From NCBI RefSeq assembly GCF_011046485.1, contig NZ_CP049256.1:3038001-3102000 (forward strand): 64,000 nucleotides of DNA. Reading direction: 5' to 3'. The notes beneath the pieces were generated by a model, which saw only the letters and a program-made list of their open reading frames with translations, was not told the origin of the DNA and did not search any database. Below are positions 18,101-29,410 of the stretch, one piece after another. A program made the translations under genes and the position numbers. This DNA is from Microbacterium sp. 4R-513. GTDB taxonomy: Bacteria > Actinomycetota > Actinomycetes > Actinomycetales > Microbacteriaceae. Positions within the stretch are counted from its first letter, which is position 1; every line of letters starts with the position of its first letter.

Positions 18101-19375
18101 CTACGAGCGGCGCGTGTGCGGGACGAACCTCGGCACGTAGACCGCGAAGAGGCCGGCTCCGATGAACCCGACGAGGCCGATCAGACCCGTCGCGAGGGCG
18201 AGCGTCGAGACGGCCGCGATGGCCGAGACGAGGAGGGGTGCGACGGCTCCGCCCGCGTCCGTGAGCGTCCGCCACGAACCGAGGAACGGCGCCGGATCGG
18301 CCTTGGGCGCGATGTCGGCGCCCAGGGTGAGGAGGATGCCGCTCGAGAGCCCGTTCCCGACGCCGAGGACGGCGGCGAACATGGCGAACCAGATCGCCGA
18401 CGAGTCGAGATCATGCGTGAACGCCAGCGCGACGAAGCCCGACCCCATCAGGATCATCGCGGGCAGTGCCGCCCACAGTCGCCCGAAGCGGTCCATCACC
18501 TGGCCGCTCGCGTAGAACAGCGCGAAGTCGATCGCGCCGGAGACGCCCACGACGAGCGCGATCGTCTGTGCATCGAGTCCGATCGAGACGCCCCACAGCG
18601 GCAGGACGACCTGCCGCGCGGAGCGCACGGCGGCGAGCGTCGCCGCCGCCACACCGAGCCGTCCGAGGACGCGTCGGTACCGCCACATCGTGCGGAAGAC
18701 GCCGGCGCGCTCGGCTGTCGGGATCGAACCCGACACCGCCTCGCCGGTGTCCTCGCGCACGAGCGGCTCGTCGAGGGCGGCGACCTGCTTCTCGGGGTCG
18801 GGCCCGAGAAGCACGAGCAGGACGCAGGCCACGAGGCATCCGCCGAAGAACCAGATCGTGGCGTGCTCGTCGCCGAAGATCGCGAGCAGGGCCGCGGCGA
18901 CGAACGGGCCGATGAACATGCCGAGTCGGAACGTCCCGCCCAGCAGCGACAGGGCGCGCGCCCGGAAGAAGAGCGGAACGCGCGTCGTCATGAAGGAGTG
19001 GCGGGCCAGGCCGAAGGCCGCCGCACAGAATCCGATGAGGAAGACGGATGCCGCGAACACGCCGAGCACGGGCGCGAAGGCGAGGGCGATCACGCCAATC
19101 AGCGCGATGCCGCCGGCGATCGCCATCGTGAGGCGTTCCCCGATGCGGGCCACGGCCCAGCCGGCGGGGATGTTGCCGCACAACTGACCGACGACGAGCG
19201 CCGAGGCGACGAGCGCGGCGGCCGCGACATCCGCGCCCAATCGGGCGGCGATGACCGGGATGAGGGGGATGACGGCGCCCTCGCCGAGCGCGAACAGGAC
19301 GGTCGGGCCGTAGATCATGGGCCCGAATCGCCAGAGCACCTCTCGCGCGCGGGTCGGCTCGGCGCTGTCGGTCAT
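18101..19375 (-). CDS. MFS transporter
   Basis: 424 residues from ATG at 19375 ([18 protein letters not shown]); the open frame extends further upstream over the prfB start and was not used. About twelve TM segments in two halves separated by a hydrophilic loop ([22 protein letters not shown]). The TM2-3 loop reads [11 protein letters not shown], the position of the MFS A-motif. Likely a drug or metabolite exporter. It is transcribed divergently from prfB with only 25 bp between starts, so the promoters must overlap. Confidence 0.85.
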   Translation of the reverse strand: MTDSAEPTRAREVLWRFGPMIYGPTVLFALGEGAVIPLIPVIAARLGADVAAAALVASALVVGQLCGNIPAGWAVARIGERLTMAIAGGIALIGVIALAFAPVLGVFAASVFLIGFCAAAFGLARHSFMTTRVPLFFRARALSLLGGTFRLGMFIGPFVAAALLAIFGDEHATIWFFGGCLVACVLLVLLGPDPEKQVAALDEPLVREDTGEAVSGSIPTAERAGVFRTMWRYRRVLGRLGVAAATLAAVRSARQVVLPLWGVSIGLDAQTIALVVGVSGAIDFALFYASGQVMDRFGRLWAALPAMILMGSGFVALAFTHDLDSSAIWFAMFAAVLGVGNGLSSGILLTLGADIAPKADPAPFLGSWRTLTDAGGAVAPLLVSAIAAVSTLALATGLIGLVGFIGAGLFAVYVPRFVPHTRRS

Positions 19376-19400
19376 CGCTTCCACGTTAGTCTGGAGTGTC

Positions 19401-20510
19401 ATGCTCGAACTCGATCTCTCCGCCGACATCGAAGCGCTCCGTTCCACGTTCGCCGATATCAAGGCCGTCGTGGACGTCGACGCGCTCAACTCCGACATCG
19501 CTCGGCTCAGCGAAGAGGCCGGCGCGCCCGATCTCTGGGACGACGTCGAGAAGGCGCAGAAGGTGACGAGCGCGCTCAGCCACCGTCAAGCCGACCTCAA
19601 GCGCATCACCGACATCGAGCAGCGTCTCGACGACCTCGACGTCCTCGTCGAGCTCGCGAACGAGATGGACGACGAGGACTCCGCCGAGGAGGCGCGCCGC
19701 GAGCTCGCCGAGCTCGAAGACATCGTCGGCCAGCTCGAGGTGCAGACCCTCCTGGATGGCGAGTACGACGACCGCTCGGCGGTCGTGACCATCCGCTCGG
19801 GCGCGGGCGGCGACGACGCCACCGACTTCGCCGAGATGCTCATGCGCATGTATCTGCGCTGGGCCGAGCGTCACAAGTATCCGGTGAAGGTGATGGACAC
19901 CTCCTTCGCCGAGGGCGCCGGCATCAAGTCGGCCACGTTCGAGGTCGATGCCCCGTACGCCTACGGCACGCTGTCGGTCGAGGCCGGAACCCACCGCCTC
20001 GCTCGCATCAGCCCCTTCGGCTCCGCCGACAAGCGCCAGACGTCGTTCGCCGCGGTCGAGGTCATCCCCGTCATGGAGGAGGCCGTCGAGGTCGACATCC
20101 CCGAGGGTGATCTGCGCGTCGACGTCTTCCGCTCGTCGGGCCCGGGTGGTCAGTCCGTCAACACGACCGACTCCGCCGTGCGGCTGACCCACCTGCCGAC
20201 CGGCATCGTCGTCTCGATGCAGAACGAGAAGTCGCAGATCCAGAACCGTGCGGCCGCCATGCGCGTCCTCCAGACGCGCCTGCTCCTCCTCAAGCGCGAG
20301 GAAGAGGCGGCGAAGAAGAAGGAGCTCGCGGGCACGATCACCGCGAGCTGGGGCGACCAGATGCGCTCGTACTTCCTATACGGGCAGCAGCTCGTGAAGG
20401 ACCTCCGCACCGGGTACGAAGTCGGCAACCCCGCGCCGGTCTTCGACGGCGACCTCGACGGCTTCATCGCTGCCGGCATCCGCTGGCGCAAGCGCAAAGA
20501 CGACGACTGA
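19401..20510 (+). CDS. prfB: Peptide chain release factor 2
   Basis: Terminates translation at UGA and UAA. 369 residues; ATG at 19401. The stop-codon-reading tripeptide SPF (204-206) marks it as RF2, and the peptidyl-hydrolysis motif GGQ is at 249-251. There is no in-frame UGA near codon 26, so the gene lacks the programmed frameshift used in many other bacteria; this is normal for Actinobacteria. Genes ftsE, ftsX and smpB follow after an inserted reverse-strand gene. Confidence 0.97.
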   Translation: MLELDLSADIEALRSTFADIKAVVDVDALNSDIARLSEEAGAPDLWDDVEKAQKVTSALSHRQADLKRITDIEQRLDDLDVLVELANEMDDEDSAEEARRELAELEDIVGQLEVQTLLDGEYDDRSAVVTIRSGAGGDDATDFAEMLMRMYLRWAERHKYPVKVMDTSFAEGAGIKSATFEVDAPYAYGTLSVEAGTHRLARISPFGSADKRQTSFAAVEVIPVMEEAVEVDIPEGDLRVDVFRSSGPGGQSVNTTDSAVRLTHLPTGIVVSMQNEKSQIQNRAAAMRVLQTRLLLLKREEEAAKKKELAGTITASWGDQMRSYFLYGQQLVKDLRTGYEVGNPAPVFDGDLDGFIAAGIRWRKRKDDD

Positions 20511-20543
20511 GCCCGAGGCGTCCTAGCCCGGTTCAGAACCGAT

Positions 20544-21968
20544 TCAGAGCTGCTGGGCGATGATCGCGCCGATCGCGCACGCGATCGTGCCGGGTGCCCG
20601 CGACGGCACCGCTGGAAGCACCGAGGTGTCGGCGATGCGAAGGCCGGCGAGTCCCGGCACGCGACCGGCGCCGTCGACGACGGCGAGCGGGTCGTCCGTC
20701 TGCCCCATCGGGGCCGTGCCGCACGTGTGCGACGCGCTGCCCAGCCGACGCCTGATCCAGTCGTCGAGCAGGTCGTCGTGCGTGAGAGTGCCGTCGTCGA
20801 GGGCGACGAGGCTCTCGACGAGAGGGGCGAACTGGGTCGAGGTCAGGAGGGCGGCCGCCGTCCGGACGCCGGTTCGCAGGGCGGCCCGATCGCGCGGGTC
20901 GTCGAGGTAGCGGTAGTCGATGCGCAGCGGGGCGAAAGGGTGGGCGGATGACGCATCCACGGTTCCGCGGGAGAGCGGGCGCTGCAGCCCGACGATGACC
21001 CCGTACGGCGATGCGTCATCGGCGGGCATGGCCGGCGGCCGGATGCACGCCAGGATCTCGAGGTCGTCGCCCGGTCCGCCGTCGGCCCCAACGGAGAGCG
21101 CGACCGGGAAGGCGCCGTCCTCCCACTCCGGCCGAGCGCTCCGCCCGCCGAGCGCGGGCGTCGGACGCCACTCCACCCACACCGTCGGGTGATCGCTGAA
21201 GGCGGCTCCCACTCCGGGCAGGTCGACTCTTGGGGGGATGCCGCAGCGCTCCAGACGGGCCGCCGGCCCGATCCCCGACGCGAGGAGCAGTCGCGCCGTG
21301 CCGAATCCGCCGGCGCACAGGATGACCTGCTCGGCGGGCAGCACCTCCCGTGAGCCGTCGTCGTGCGCGACATCGACCCCGGCCACCCTTTCTCCCTCGA
21401 TGACGACGGTCAGCGCGCGGCTGCCTGTCCGCAGGTCGACGGATGCGCGGTCGAGGTAGACGTCGGCGACGTTGCGGGGGAACCCGTCGTGCACGACAGT
21501 GTCGAGACGGAGGAGCCCGGCGCTCCGACCCGCTGCGGCCGAAGCCTCCGCGAAGGCCCGAGCGATGGGATGCGTCTGCGGTGCAGGATGGGCGCCGAGT
21601 TCACGAGCAACGCGGTCGATGGCTGCGCGGACGCGCGCCGGCTCCCACGCCTCGCCGCCGGCGGAGTGCCATCTCTTCAGGTCCTCATCGACGGGTGCGG
21701 CGAAGTATCCGCCGTTCGGTACGGACGACCCGCCGACGACCCGGCCGGGCGACGCCGTCCACTGCCGGCCGCTCGTGAGGTGAGCGGGGAGCGCCCACCG
21801 CACGGCGGGGGAGACCGCGAGCTCGTCGGGGTCTGCAGTCTGTTCGCGGTGGGGGCGCGGCATCCGTCGCCCGGCTTCGAGGACCGTCACATCGAACCGG
21901 TCGGCGATACCGGCGGCGAGCACCGATCCCGCGCTGCCGGCCCCGACGACGATCGCGCGGGGCTTCAC
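20544..21968 (-). CDS. GMC family FAD oxidoreductase
   Basis: 474 residues. N-terminal FAD-binding fold VVGAGSAGSVLAAGI followed by VTVLEAG; the GMC signature region GRVVGGSSVPNGGYFA; and the C-terminal catalytic region with SASHTCGTAPMG (catalytic His) and the VVDGAGRVPGLAGLRIADTSVLP motif. Oxidises an alcohol substrate; family members range from choline dehydrogenase to the mycofactocin-linked MftG, and no mycofactocin genes are visible here. It lies in reverse between prfB and ftsE, which are usually neighbours. Confidence 0.87.
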   Translation of the reverse strand: MKPRAIVVGAGSAGSVLAAGIADRFDVTVLEAGRRMPRPHREQTADPDELAVSPAVRWALPAHLTSGRQWTASPGRVVGGSSVPNGGYFAAPVDEDLKRWHSAGGEAWEPARVRAAIDRVARELGAHPAPQTHPIARAFAEASAAAGRSAGLLRLDTVVHDGFPRNVADVYLDRASVDLRTGSRALTVVIEGERVAGVDVAHDDGSREVLPAEQVILCAGGFGTARLLLASGIGPAARLERCGIPPRVDLPGVGAAFSDHPTVWVEWRPTPALGGRSARPEWEDGAFPVALSVGADGGPGDDLEILACIRPPAMPADDASPYGVIVGLQRPLSRGTVDASSAHPFAPLRIDYRYLDDPRDRAALRTGVRTAAALLTSTQFAPLVESLVALDDGTLTHDDLLDDWIRRRLGSASHTCGTAPMGQTDDPLAVVDGAGRVPGLAGLRIADTSVLPAVPSRAPGTIACAIGAIIAQQL

Positions 21969-22102
21969 GAGAGCCCGCCTCGCGGCCGCCTGCGCCCCTG
22001 CATGGGATCAGCCTGACACAGCGAGCGCGGGCGGAGACGGATGCCGCGGCCATGGGTGTCGCTGGGACGGTCCTCGTCCGGCGCGCTTAGGCTCGATGAG
22101 CC

Positions 22103-23247
<1,145 letters not shown>

Positions 23248-23251
<4 letters not shown>

Positions 23252-24162
23252 GGCTCCGGCTCGTCCTCGGCGAAGCGCTCAACGGCCTTCGACGCAATGT
23301 CTCGATGGTCATCTCGGTCGTGCTCGTGACGTTCGTCTCGCTGACGTTCGTCGGTGCGGCGATCCTCATGCAGATGCAGATCGGCACGATGCGCGACTTC
23401 TGGGTCGACCGCGCCCAGGTCGCGATCTACATGTGCACCTCTGTCTCGCAGACCGCCACCTGCACGGAGGGCGCGGCGACCGAGGACCAGCTCAACGAGG
23501 TGCGCGCCCGCCTCGATGGAGCGGCTCTCGCCCCGCTCATCCGTACGTACGACTTCGTCGACCACGACCAGGCGTACCAGGAGCTTCTCGACCTCGTCGG
23601 CGAGGAGGCGGCGAGCGTCGTGACGCCCGATCAGGTCAATCAGACGTTCCGCGTGAACCTCGTCGACCAACGGCAGTCCGCCGTGATCATCGAGGCCTTC
23701 CGCGGCATGAACGGCGTCGAAGAGGTCAAGGACCAGCTGCAGTACCTCGAACCGCTGTTCTCGGCTCTGACAGTCGCAACCTACATCGCGGTCGGCATCG
23801 CGGCGCTCATGCTCGTCGCCGCAGTGCTGCTCATCGCGACGACCATCCGATTGTCGGCGTATGCGAGAAGGCGTGAGCTCGGCATCATGCGCCTGGTCGG
23901 GGCATCCAATGGCTTCATCCAGACCCCCTTCATCCTCGAGGGCGTGTTCGCGGCACTCATCGGGTCCATCCTCGCGAGCGGCGCTGTTCTGCTCGGCGTG
24001 CATTTCGGCGTCAACCAGTACCTCCGCAACCGCGTCGACTTCGTCACGACGTGGGTGGGGATCGGCGATGCCTGGACCGTCATCCCGATCCTCATCCTGA
24101 TCGGGATCGCACTCGCCGCCGTGTCGGCGGGGTTCGCGATCCGCCGGTGGCTGCGGGCCTGA
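23248..24162 (+). CDS. ftsX: Cell division permease-like protein FtsX
   Basis: Membrane partner of FtsE. 304 residues from GTG at 23248. One N-terminal TM ([20 protein letters not shown]), an extracytoplasmic domain of about 120 residues with two Cys that may pair ([11 protein letters not shown]), and three C-terminal TM helices with the [15 protein letters not shown] coupling segment typical of FtsX/MacB permeases. Confidence 0.95.
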
Positions 24163-24222
24163 GATAGACTGGCGGGCCGTCCAGCCATCCTTCGACAACC
24201 TCAGGAAGCACAGGATTACGCC

Positions 24223-24699
24223 ATGCCCAGGGAACGCGGTGAGAAGGTCGTCGCGACCAACCGTCGCGCGCGCCACGAGTACGCCATCGAGAAGACGTAC
24301 GAGGCGGGTCTCGTGCTCACGGGCACCGAGGTGAAGTCCCTTCGCGAGGGGCGGGCCAACCTGTCGGACGGGTACGCGTACATCGATGGGGGAGAGGCGT
24401 TCCTCGACGCCGTGAACATCCCCGAGTACTCGCAGGGGCACTGGACGAATCACTCGGCCAAGCGCACTCGCAAGCTGCTGCTCCACAAGGAGGAGATCGT
24501 CAAGCTGTCTCACGCGATCTCGGCCGGCGGCTATACCCTCGTCCCGCTGAAGCTCTACTTCTCGGATGGCCGCGCCAAGGTCGAGATCGCGGTCGCCAAG
24601 GGCAAGCGCGAGTTCGAGAAGCGCCAGACGATCCGCGAGCGCGAAGACAAGCGTGAGGCCGAGCGCGCGATGCGCTCGCGCAACCGCCTCGGCGAATAG
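24223..24699 (+). CDS. smpB: SsrA-binding protein SmpB
   Basis: Small RNA-binding protein that delivers tmRNA to stalled ribosomes. 158 residues with the conserved [36 protein letters not shown] start, HEEYxxG-like middle and the basic C-terminal tail ([21 protein letters not shown]). Its RNA partner ssrA is encoded 2.3 kb downstream at 26978. Confidence 0.97.
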   Translation: MPRERGEKVVATNRRARHEYAIEKTYEAGLVLTGTEVKSLREGRANLSDGYAYIDGGEAFLDAVNIPEYSQGHWTNHSAKRTRKLLLHKEEIVKLSHAISAGGYTLVPLKLYFSDGRAKVEIAVAKGKREFEKRQTIREREDKREAERAMRSRNRLGE

Positions 24700-24794
24700 A
24701 CCTGACAGGCGACGGATGCCGCGGCACGACCATGCGGCGCGGCGCTTCGCCGAGCCACCGCCGGTCTGGAGCATCCCACGGTGATCCGCGCGTC

Positions 24795-25437
24795 TCAGAA
24801 GCCGGGCGGATCTTCCTCATCCGATCGGATCCACGTCGCCGGATCGCGGAAGCCTATCCGCGCCGGGTCGGGCGTTGGGATGAATCGCAGGACCGGCTCG
24901 GAGAGGTCGAGGTAGACGCGCCCCGTCGGGCTCGTCCATTCGAGCTTGCCGCCCGCCAGCTGGCGGACCGTCCAGGACGTCTCGTGCTTGAGGATGTGGT
25001 GCCGTTTGCACAGGTGCGCCAGATTGCCGCGAGGCGACGGGCGGTAACGGGGTCGATGGGCCCGTAGCCGGCGAGCAGAGCTGATTCGTGACCCGACCCG
25101 ATCGCGGTGAGGACGGGCACCGTGATCTGGACGCGGGCGGTGATCGCATCCATGCCATCACCAGCGGAGCACGACTGCGGGCTCCCGGTGAGCAGAAGAT
25201 CGGTGAAGATGTCGACGCGGAGCTGCTCCAGCGTGCGGTCGTCGAGGATCACGCCGTCGATCTGGCCGTCGGCCATGGCCCCGAGCGCGGCGGCTGCGGC
25301 GAGGGTGCGGATCTCGTCCGCTTCCTGAGCAGCGCGATGGGCGCGGCCGGAGAGGAACGCCGACACGAGCGCGGAGGTGGCCGCTTCGTCGCGCGCGCGC
25401 TGCTCGGCGGAATCAGGAGCTGAGTCGGGGATCGCAA
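24795..25437 (-). pseudogene. HNH endonuclease (DUF222/13E12-type), internally deleted
   Basis: The minus strand shows two parts of one protein in different frames. From about 25366 the frame reads VSAFLSGRAHRAAQEADE..., ADGQIDGVILDDRTLEQLRVDIFTDLLLTG and VTVPVLTAIG-like text ending GYGPIDPVTARRLAA near 25035. A second frame then gives GNLAHLCKRHHILKH, LEWTSPTGRVYLDLSEPVLRF and ends GF-stop at 24795. Known family members have about 70-80 residues between these blocks, including the HNH core (CRFPGC..CDIDH), absent here. So a deletion removed the catalytic centre and shifted the frame. The 5' end is also unclear; DUF222 N-terminal sequence is missing. Confidence 0.75.
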
Positions 25438-25450
25438 GGGGCCGGACGAC

Positions 25451-26116
25451 TCAGCGAGCGGTGAAGCGCCCCTCGACAGCGGCGGTCACGATGATGTCCT
25501 CGGGCTGCAGTTCGACCGTCGGCGCGCCGCCGGCGTCGGCCGCGAACGAGGCCTTCATCATCCGGGCCATCGGGCCCGGCGCCGGATCGTTGTGGTTCAG
25601 CAGCCCGACGTCGGCGATCTCTACGGGCGTCACCGACGACAGGCCGATCGCCTGAGCGTAGGCCGTCGCGCGGTCGAGGGCGACGCGCACGGCCTCGGCC
25701 GCGACATCCGCCTCCGCCTGCTTGGCCGTCACGCGCGTGAGCTGCCAGTCGATCCCGTCGACCTGGATGCCGTCGCGCTCGGCGATGTCGGTGACCCACC
25801 ACGACAGCGCGGCGAAATCGGTGAACGCCGCGGTGAACTCGACCGATGCGTAGTGAACGAGGGCGAGCTGCTTGCCCTCGCTGTTCCACGGACGATTCGC
25901 CCAGACGGCGACGCGCTGGCTGGACCACTCGCGGACGCCGCCCTGCTTCTGCCGGCTGGCGAGATCCGTTCGCAGCGGCTCTGCGAGGGCGGAGATGCGC
26001 TCGACGACACCGCCGCGCTCGGGTCCCTCGGCGCGGACGGAGAGCCGTACTACCCCTTCCTGGGGCGATACGCGAGCCTCGTGCTCGCCACGGACGGTGA
26101 TGACGACGTCGCTCAT
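25451..26116 (-). CDS. SIMPL domain-containing protein (DUF541)
   Basis: 221 residues. The N-terminus SDVVITVRGEHEARVSPQEGVVRLSVRAEG and the middle RVALDRATAYAQAIGLSSVTPVEIADVG follow the SIMPL/DUF541 pattern (known members include YggE). No signal peptide or TM segment is seen, so it is probably cytoplasmic, unlike YggE. Molecular function not established; family members are linked to oxidative stress or signalling. Upstream of the HNH pseudogene on the same strand. Confidence 0.82.
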   Translation of the reverse strand: MSDVVITVRGEHEARVSPQEGVVRLSVRAEGPERGGVVERISALAEPLRTDLASRQKQGGVREWSSQRVAVWANRPWNSEGKQLALVHYASVEFTAAFTDFAALSWWVTDIAERDGIQVDGIDWQLTRVTAKQAEADVAAEAVRVALDRATAYAQAIGLSSVTPVEIADVGLLNHNDPAPGPMARMMKASFAADAGGAPTVELQPEDIIVTAAVEGRFTAR

Positions 26117-26186
26117 GCTCGCGACTCTACGCGAGCCACCCCGGCCGGAGCCTTCGCATTCGCTGAGCCTCGGCAGCCGCTCGCGG

Positions 26187-26817
26187 CTACCCCTCTTCGT
26201 CCGGCGCTTTGACGTAGCCGACGTCCTCCTTGGTGCGCGCCCAGCGGACGTCGTCAGCAGTGAAGAGGTAGGTCTCGCCGAACCCTTCGCCGTCCACCCG
26301 GTCGCCTGCGCCCGGCTTGATCGCCAGGTAGACGCCCTCCGGCGCCTCGATGCGCTCGAAGCCCTCGGCAGCGAGGGCTTCCTGCGCGCTTGCCGCGGCG
26401 GCCGACGAAAGGTGAGCCCACGCGAGGTCGATCACGTTGTCCGTCGCGGCCTCGGGTGCCGCTCCCCAGCGGCAGACGATCGAGCCGGCGGGAGATCCAT
26501 CCGGGAACCGGTCGAACGGCCTTGCGCCGATCTGCTGGTCCTGCGTCTCCCACGACACCCAGCCGTTGCCGGCCATCATCGCTTGGAACTCGGCCGTGGA
26601 GATCGTCTCGCACGTCACTGCGGAGACCGGCTCGAGCGGTGTGAGCGAGGCGGAGGCGGCCGTCGGAGGGGGAGGAGGGAGCTGCCGAAGCGGTCGGATG
26701 CCCCGAAGGGGCCGTCTCCGACTGCGGGGAGCTGTTCGCGAACGCCCAGAGCACGAATCCGCCGACGAGGGCGATCGCGACGACGCCGATGAGGATGGCC
26801 CAGCCCCGTCTGCCCAT
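26187..26817 (-). pseudogene. Membrane-anchored hypothetical protein, single-base frameshift
   Basis: One frame from ATG at 26817 encodes MGRRGWAILIGVVAIALVGGFVLW (one N-terminal TM) and a Ser/Pro linker; the next frame carries a domain from VSAVTCETIS to the stop at 26187. The break is in a run of five Gs at 26668-26672 (+ strand); four would give one protein of about 209 residues. The domain resembles the lipoprotein at 41260-41841: CETIS/CDTII start, a GW..W segment, CRWG/CIWG, WAH/WAP, AQEALAAEGF/AQTELVAQGW, APEGVYL/SPEGVYV, and YLF-ADDVRWA/YLFGDGWVKYA. Function unknown. Probably a sequence error rather than real decay. Confidence 0.7.
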
Positions 26818-26977
26818 CCGCCCAGGGTAACGGCGAGCCCAGCCGGCCGGGGAATGCGGGATGTCGCGGTTCCGTTGTATCCTGGTGTGCTCCGGATGCC
26901 TCGGCATCCGTCAGTGAAAACTCCACAGCGTGACAACGGCCGCTTCGAAAGAAGCACACCCCTCGATTCGAGGACAA

Positions 26978-27348
26978 GGGGATGATCGGTTTCGACATCG
27001 CCTGCGAATCTGCGAGAAGCGGGCCGAGGATGCAGGGTTATCTCGTGAACGCCCCCTGCAAACCAATAACTGCCGAACACAAGCAGTCCGAGTTCGCCCT
27101 CGCTGCCTAAGCAGCGAGCCCGACTCCGTCAATCCGTGACTGATCCCGTCACGGTCCTTGGCGTCATTTAGGGATCTTGCTGCGTGACGACGCCTGAGCG
27201 TCACGCGGGACTTTTTTCAGGCTGGGCCTGTCGACTTAGGTGTCTGTGACAAAGGTCGGGGCCGAGCAGAACGCTCGCACAGACTGCGCCCGGAGAATCC
27301 GCCGTTACTCAGCGATGGACGGGGGTTCGATTCCCCCCATCTCCACCA
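26978..27348 (+). ncRNA. ssrA: Transfer-messenger RNA (tmRNA)
   Basis: 371 nt. The 5' end GGGGATG pairs with CATCTCC near the 3' end to make the tRNA-like acceptor; the 3' end GTTCGATTC T-arm and encoded CCA are clear. The conserved GATCGGTTTCGAC follows the 5' end. The tag frame begins after AACT at 27072 with GCC and encodes AEHKQSEFALAA, stop TAA at 27108-27110, so the degradation tag ends in the usual ALAA. Acts with SmpB in trans-translation. The true 5' end of the primary transcript was not determined. Confidence 0.96.
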
Positions 27349-27362
27349 AGCCGTTGTCACCG

Positions 27363-27410
27363 AAGAGGGCTCGACCGCCGCACATCCGTGCGGAGGTCGA
27401 GCCCTCTTTC
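27363..27410 (+). terminator. Rho-independent terminator of ssrA
   Basis: A perfect 14-bp stem AAGAGGGCTCGACC / GGTCGAGCCCTCTT (27363-27376 and 27395-27408) encloses an 18-base loop that contains a small inner repeat, and ends in TTTC. It begins 15 bases after the tmRNA CCA. Being symmetric, it could also stop transcripts from the other side. Confidence 0.85.
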
Positions 27411-27538
27411 GTGCGCACCCGAGGCGCCCGCCGGCCGACCCACCGGACGTACCCGCCGGCCGGCCCCGTTGCCGGTCGGGGGCACTCCCGCTACCGTGAG
27501 GGGCGTCGACCCTCGCCACCCAGGTCCGGGGGTTTGCC

Positions 27539-29371
27539 ATGTCCGAAGTCACACGTCGTCCCGTCCGCGCCGCTCTGAGCCTCGGGCTCGGCGCAGTCCT
27601 CGCACTCGGCGGCCTTGCGCTCGCGGCGCCGGCATCCGGGGCGCAGCCGACCGCGATCGCGCCGGCCGGTCGACCCGCGCCGCCCAATCCGTCGACCTCG
27701 ACCGGCTACGGCGGTGCCGTGGCATCCGTCGACGCGGAAGCGAGCGCCGCGGGCCTCGAAGTGCTCCGCAAGGGCGGCAACGCAGCCGACGCTGCAGTGG
27801 CCACCGCCGCCGCGCTGGGCGTCACCGAGCCCTACAGCGCCGGTATCGGCGGCGGCGGATACTTCGTCTACTTCGATGCGGCCACGGGACAGGTGTCGAC
27901 GATCGACGGGCGCGAGACGGCTCCCGCGGGAATGACGTCCACCTCGTTCATCGATCCGGCCACGGGCAAGCCCTACGCCTTCAACGACGCCGTGTCGTCG
28001 GGGCTCTCCGTCGGCGTGCCGGGCACGCTCGCCACCTGGGAGACCGCGCTCGAGCGGTTCGGCACGCAGTCCCTCAAGGAGATGCTGAAGCCCGCCATCC
28101 TCGTCGCGACGCGGGGATTCCGCGTCGATCAGACCTTCGCGGACCAGACCGCGGCGAATCAGGCCCGGTTCGCACAGTTCCCGGCGACGGCGGAGCTCTT
28201 CCTGCCGAACGGAGCGCCGCCGACGGTCGGCTCGACGTTCAAGAACCCGGACCTGGCCAGGACGCTCCGCGAGATCGCGCTGCGGGGCACCGACGCGTTC
28301 TACCACGGCGCCATCGCGAACGAGATTGCGGACGTCGTGCAGCATCCCGAGACGACGCCCGACGCGGTCCTCCCCGCGTACCCCGGGACGATGACGGCCG
28401 CGGACATCGCGGGGTACTCCGTCGTCGAGCAGGCGCCGACCCACATCGACTACCACGGCCTCGACGTGTACGGCATGGCGCCGTCCTCCTCGGGCGGGAC
28501 CACCGTGGGCGAATCGCTCAACATCCTCGAGAACTTCGACCTCTCCGCCGCCGACATGCCGGAGAGCCTGCACCTGTACTTCGAGGCGACGGCGCATGCG
28601 TTCGCGGACCGCGGGGCCTACGTCGGCGACCCGGCGTTCGTCGACGTGCCGACAGAGACGCTCCTCAGCCAGGAGTTCGCCGATGCCCGCGCGTGCGTCA
28701 TCGATCCGGATCACGCTTCGGTGAAGCCTGTGGCACCGGCACCCCTCACCGCCGCGGGCTGCGCTGCCGCTGCCGCGGCCGAGGCGCCCGACTCGGAGAA
28801 CATCTCGACGACCCATCTCTCGGTGGTCGACAAGTGGGGGAACGCCGTCGCCTACACGCTCACGATCGAGCAGACCGGCGGATCGGGCATGACGGTGCCC
28901 GGGCGCGGCTTCCTGCTCAACAACGAGCTGACGGACTTCAACTTCGCACCGGCGACCCCGACCGATCCGAATCTTCCCGCACCGGGCAAGCGTCCGCGGT
29001 CGTCGATGTCGCCCACGATCGTGCTGGACGACGGCGACGTGCGATACGTCGTCGGGTCGCCCGGCGGCTCGATGATCATCACGACGGTCACCCAGGTGCT
29101 CATCAACCGCCTCGATCTCGGGATGACGCTGGCGGAGGCCGTCGCCGCGCCCCGGGCGTCGCAGCGGAACACGGCATCCGTCGCGGCGGAGCCGGCCTTC
29201 CGAGCGGCCTATGAGGCGCTGCTGACCCCGTTCGGTCATACGTTCACGACCTCCGCCGAGATCGGCGCGGTCGCGGCGATCGAGGTCGGCAAGAACGGCC
29301 TGCTGACCGCGGTGGCGGAACCGGTGCGACGCGGAGGAGGAACGGCCCTGGTCGTGCAGCCCGCGAAGTAG
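27539..29371 (+). CDS. ggt: Gamma-glutamyltransferase (secreted)
   Basis: Self-cleaving N-terminal nucleophile enzyme that removes the gamma-glutamyl group from glutathione and related compounds. 610 residues; N-terminal signal peptide (RPVRAALSLGLGAVLALGGLALAAPASGA). The catalytic Thr that becomes the new N-terminus after self-cleavage is Thr424 in TTHLSVVD, splitting a large (about 390 after signal removal) and a small (187) subunit. The substrate-binding GGGYFVYFDAATG and ETAP of the large subunit and GSPGGSMI of the small subunit are present. Stands alone in its orientation. Confidence 0.93.
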   Translation: MSEVTRRPVRAALSLGLGAVLALGGLALAAPASGAQPTAIAPAGRPAPPNPSTSTGYGGAVASVDAEASAAGLEVLRKGGNAADAAVATAAALGVTEPYSAGIGGGGYFVYFDAATGQVSTIDGRETAPAGMTSTSFIDPATGKPYAFNDAVSSGLSVGVPGTLATWETALERFGTQSLKEMLKPAILVATRGFRVDQTFADQTAANQARFAQFPATAELFLPNGAPPTVGSTFKNPDLARTLREIALRGTDAFYHGAIANEIADVVQHPETTPDAVLPAYPGTMTAADIAGYSVVEQAPTHIDYHGLDVYGMAPSSSGGTTVGESLNILENFDLSAADMPESLHLYFEATAHAFADRGAYVGDPAFVDVPTETLLSQEFADARACVIDPDHASVKPVAPAPLTAAGCAAAAAAEAPDSENISTTHLSVVDKWGNAVAYTLTIEQTGGSGMTVPGRGFLLNNELTDFNFAPATPTDPNLPAPGKRPRSSMSPTIVLDDGDVRYVVGSPGGSMIITTVTQVLINRLDLGMTLAEAVAAPRASQRNTASVAAEPAFRAAYEALLTPFGHTFTTSAEIGAVAAIEVGKNGLLTAVAEPVRRGGGTALVVQPAK

Positions 29372-29410
29372 CGGGGAGTCGCGCAGCTTCGAAGCAGGGG
29401 ACGGGTCGGG

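Noticed and set aside
19317..19400. Upstream ATG for prfB, and a programmed frameshift in prfB
   Set aside because: RF2 starts at [10 protein letters not shown], and there is no in-frame TGA early in the gene.
20544..21968. Naming the GMC gene mftG
   Set aside because: No mycofactocin genes are in the window, so the specific name would be a guess.
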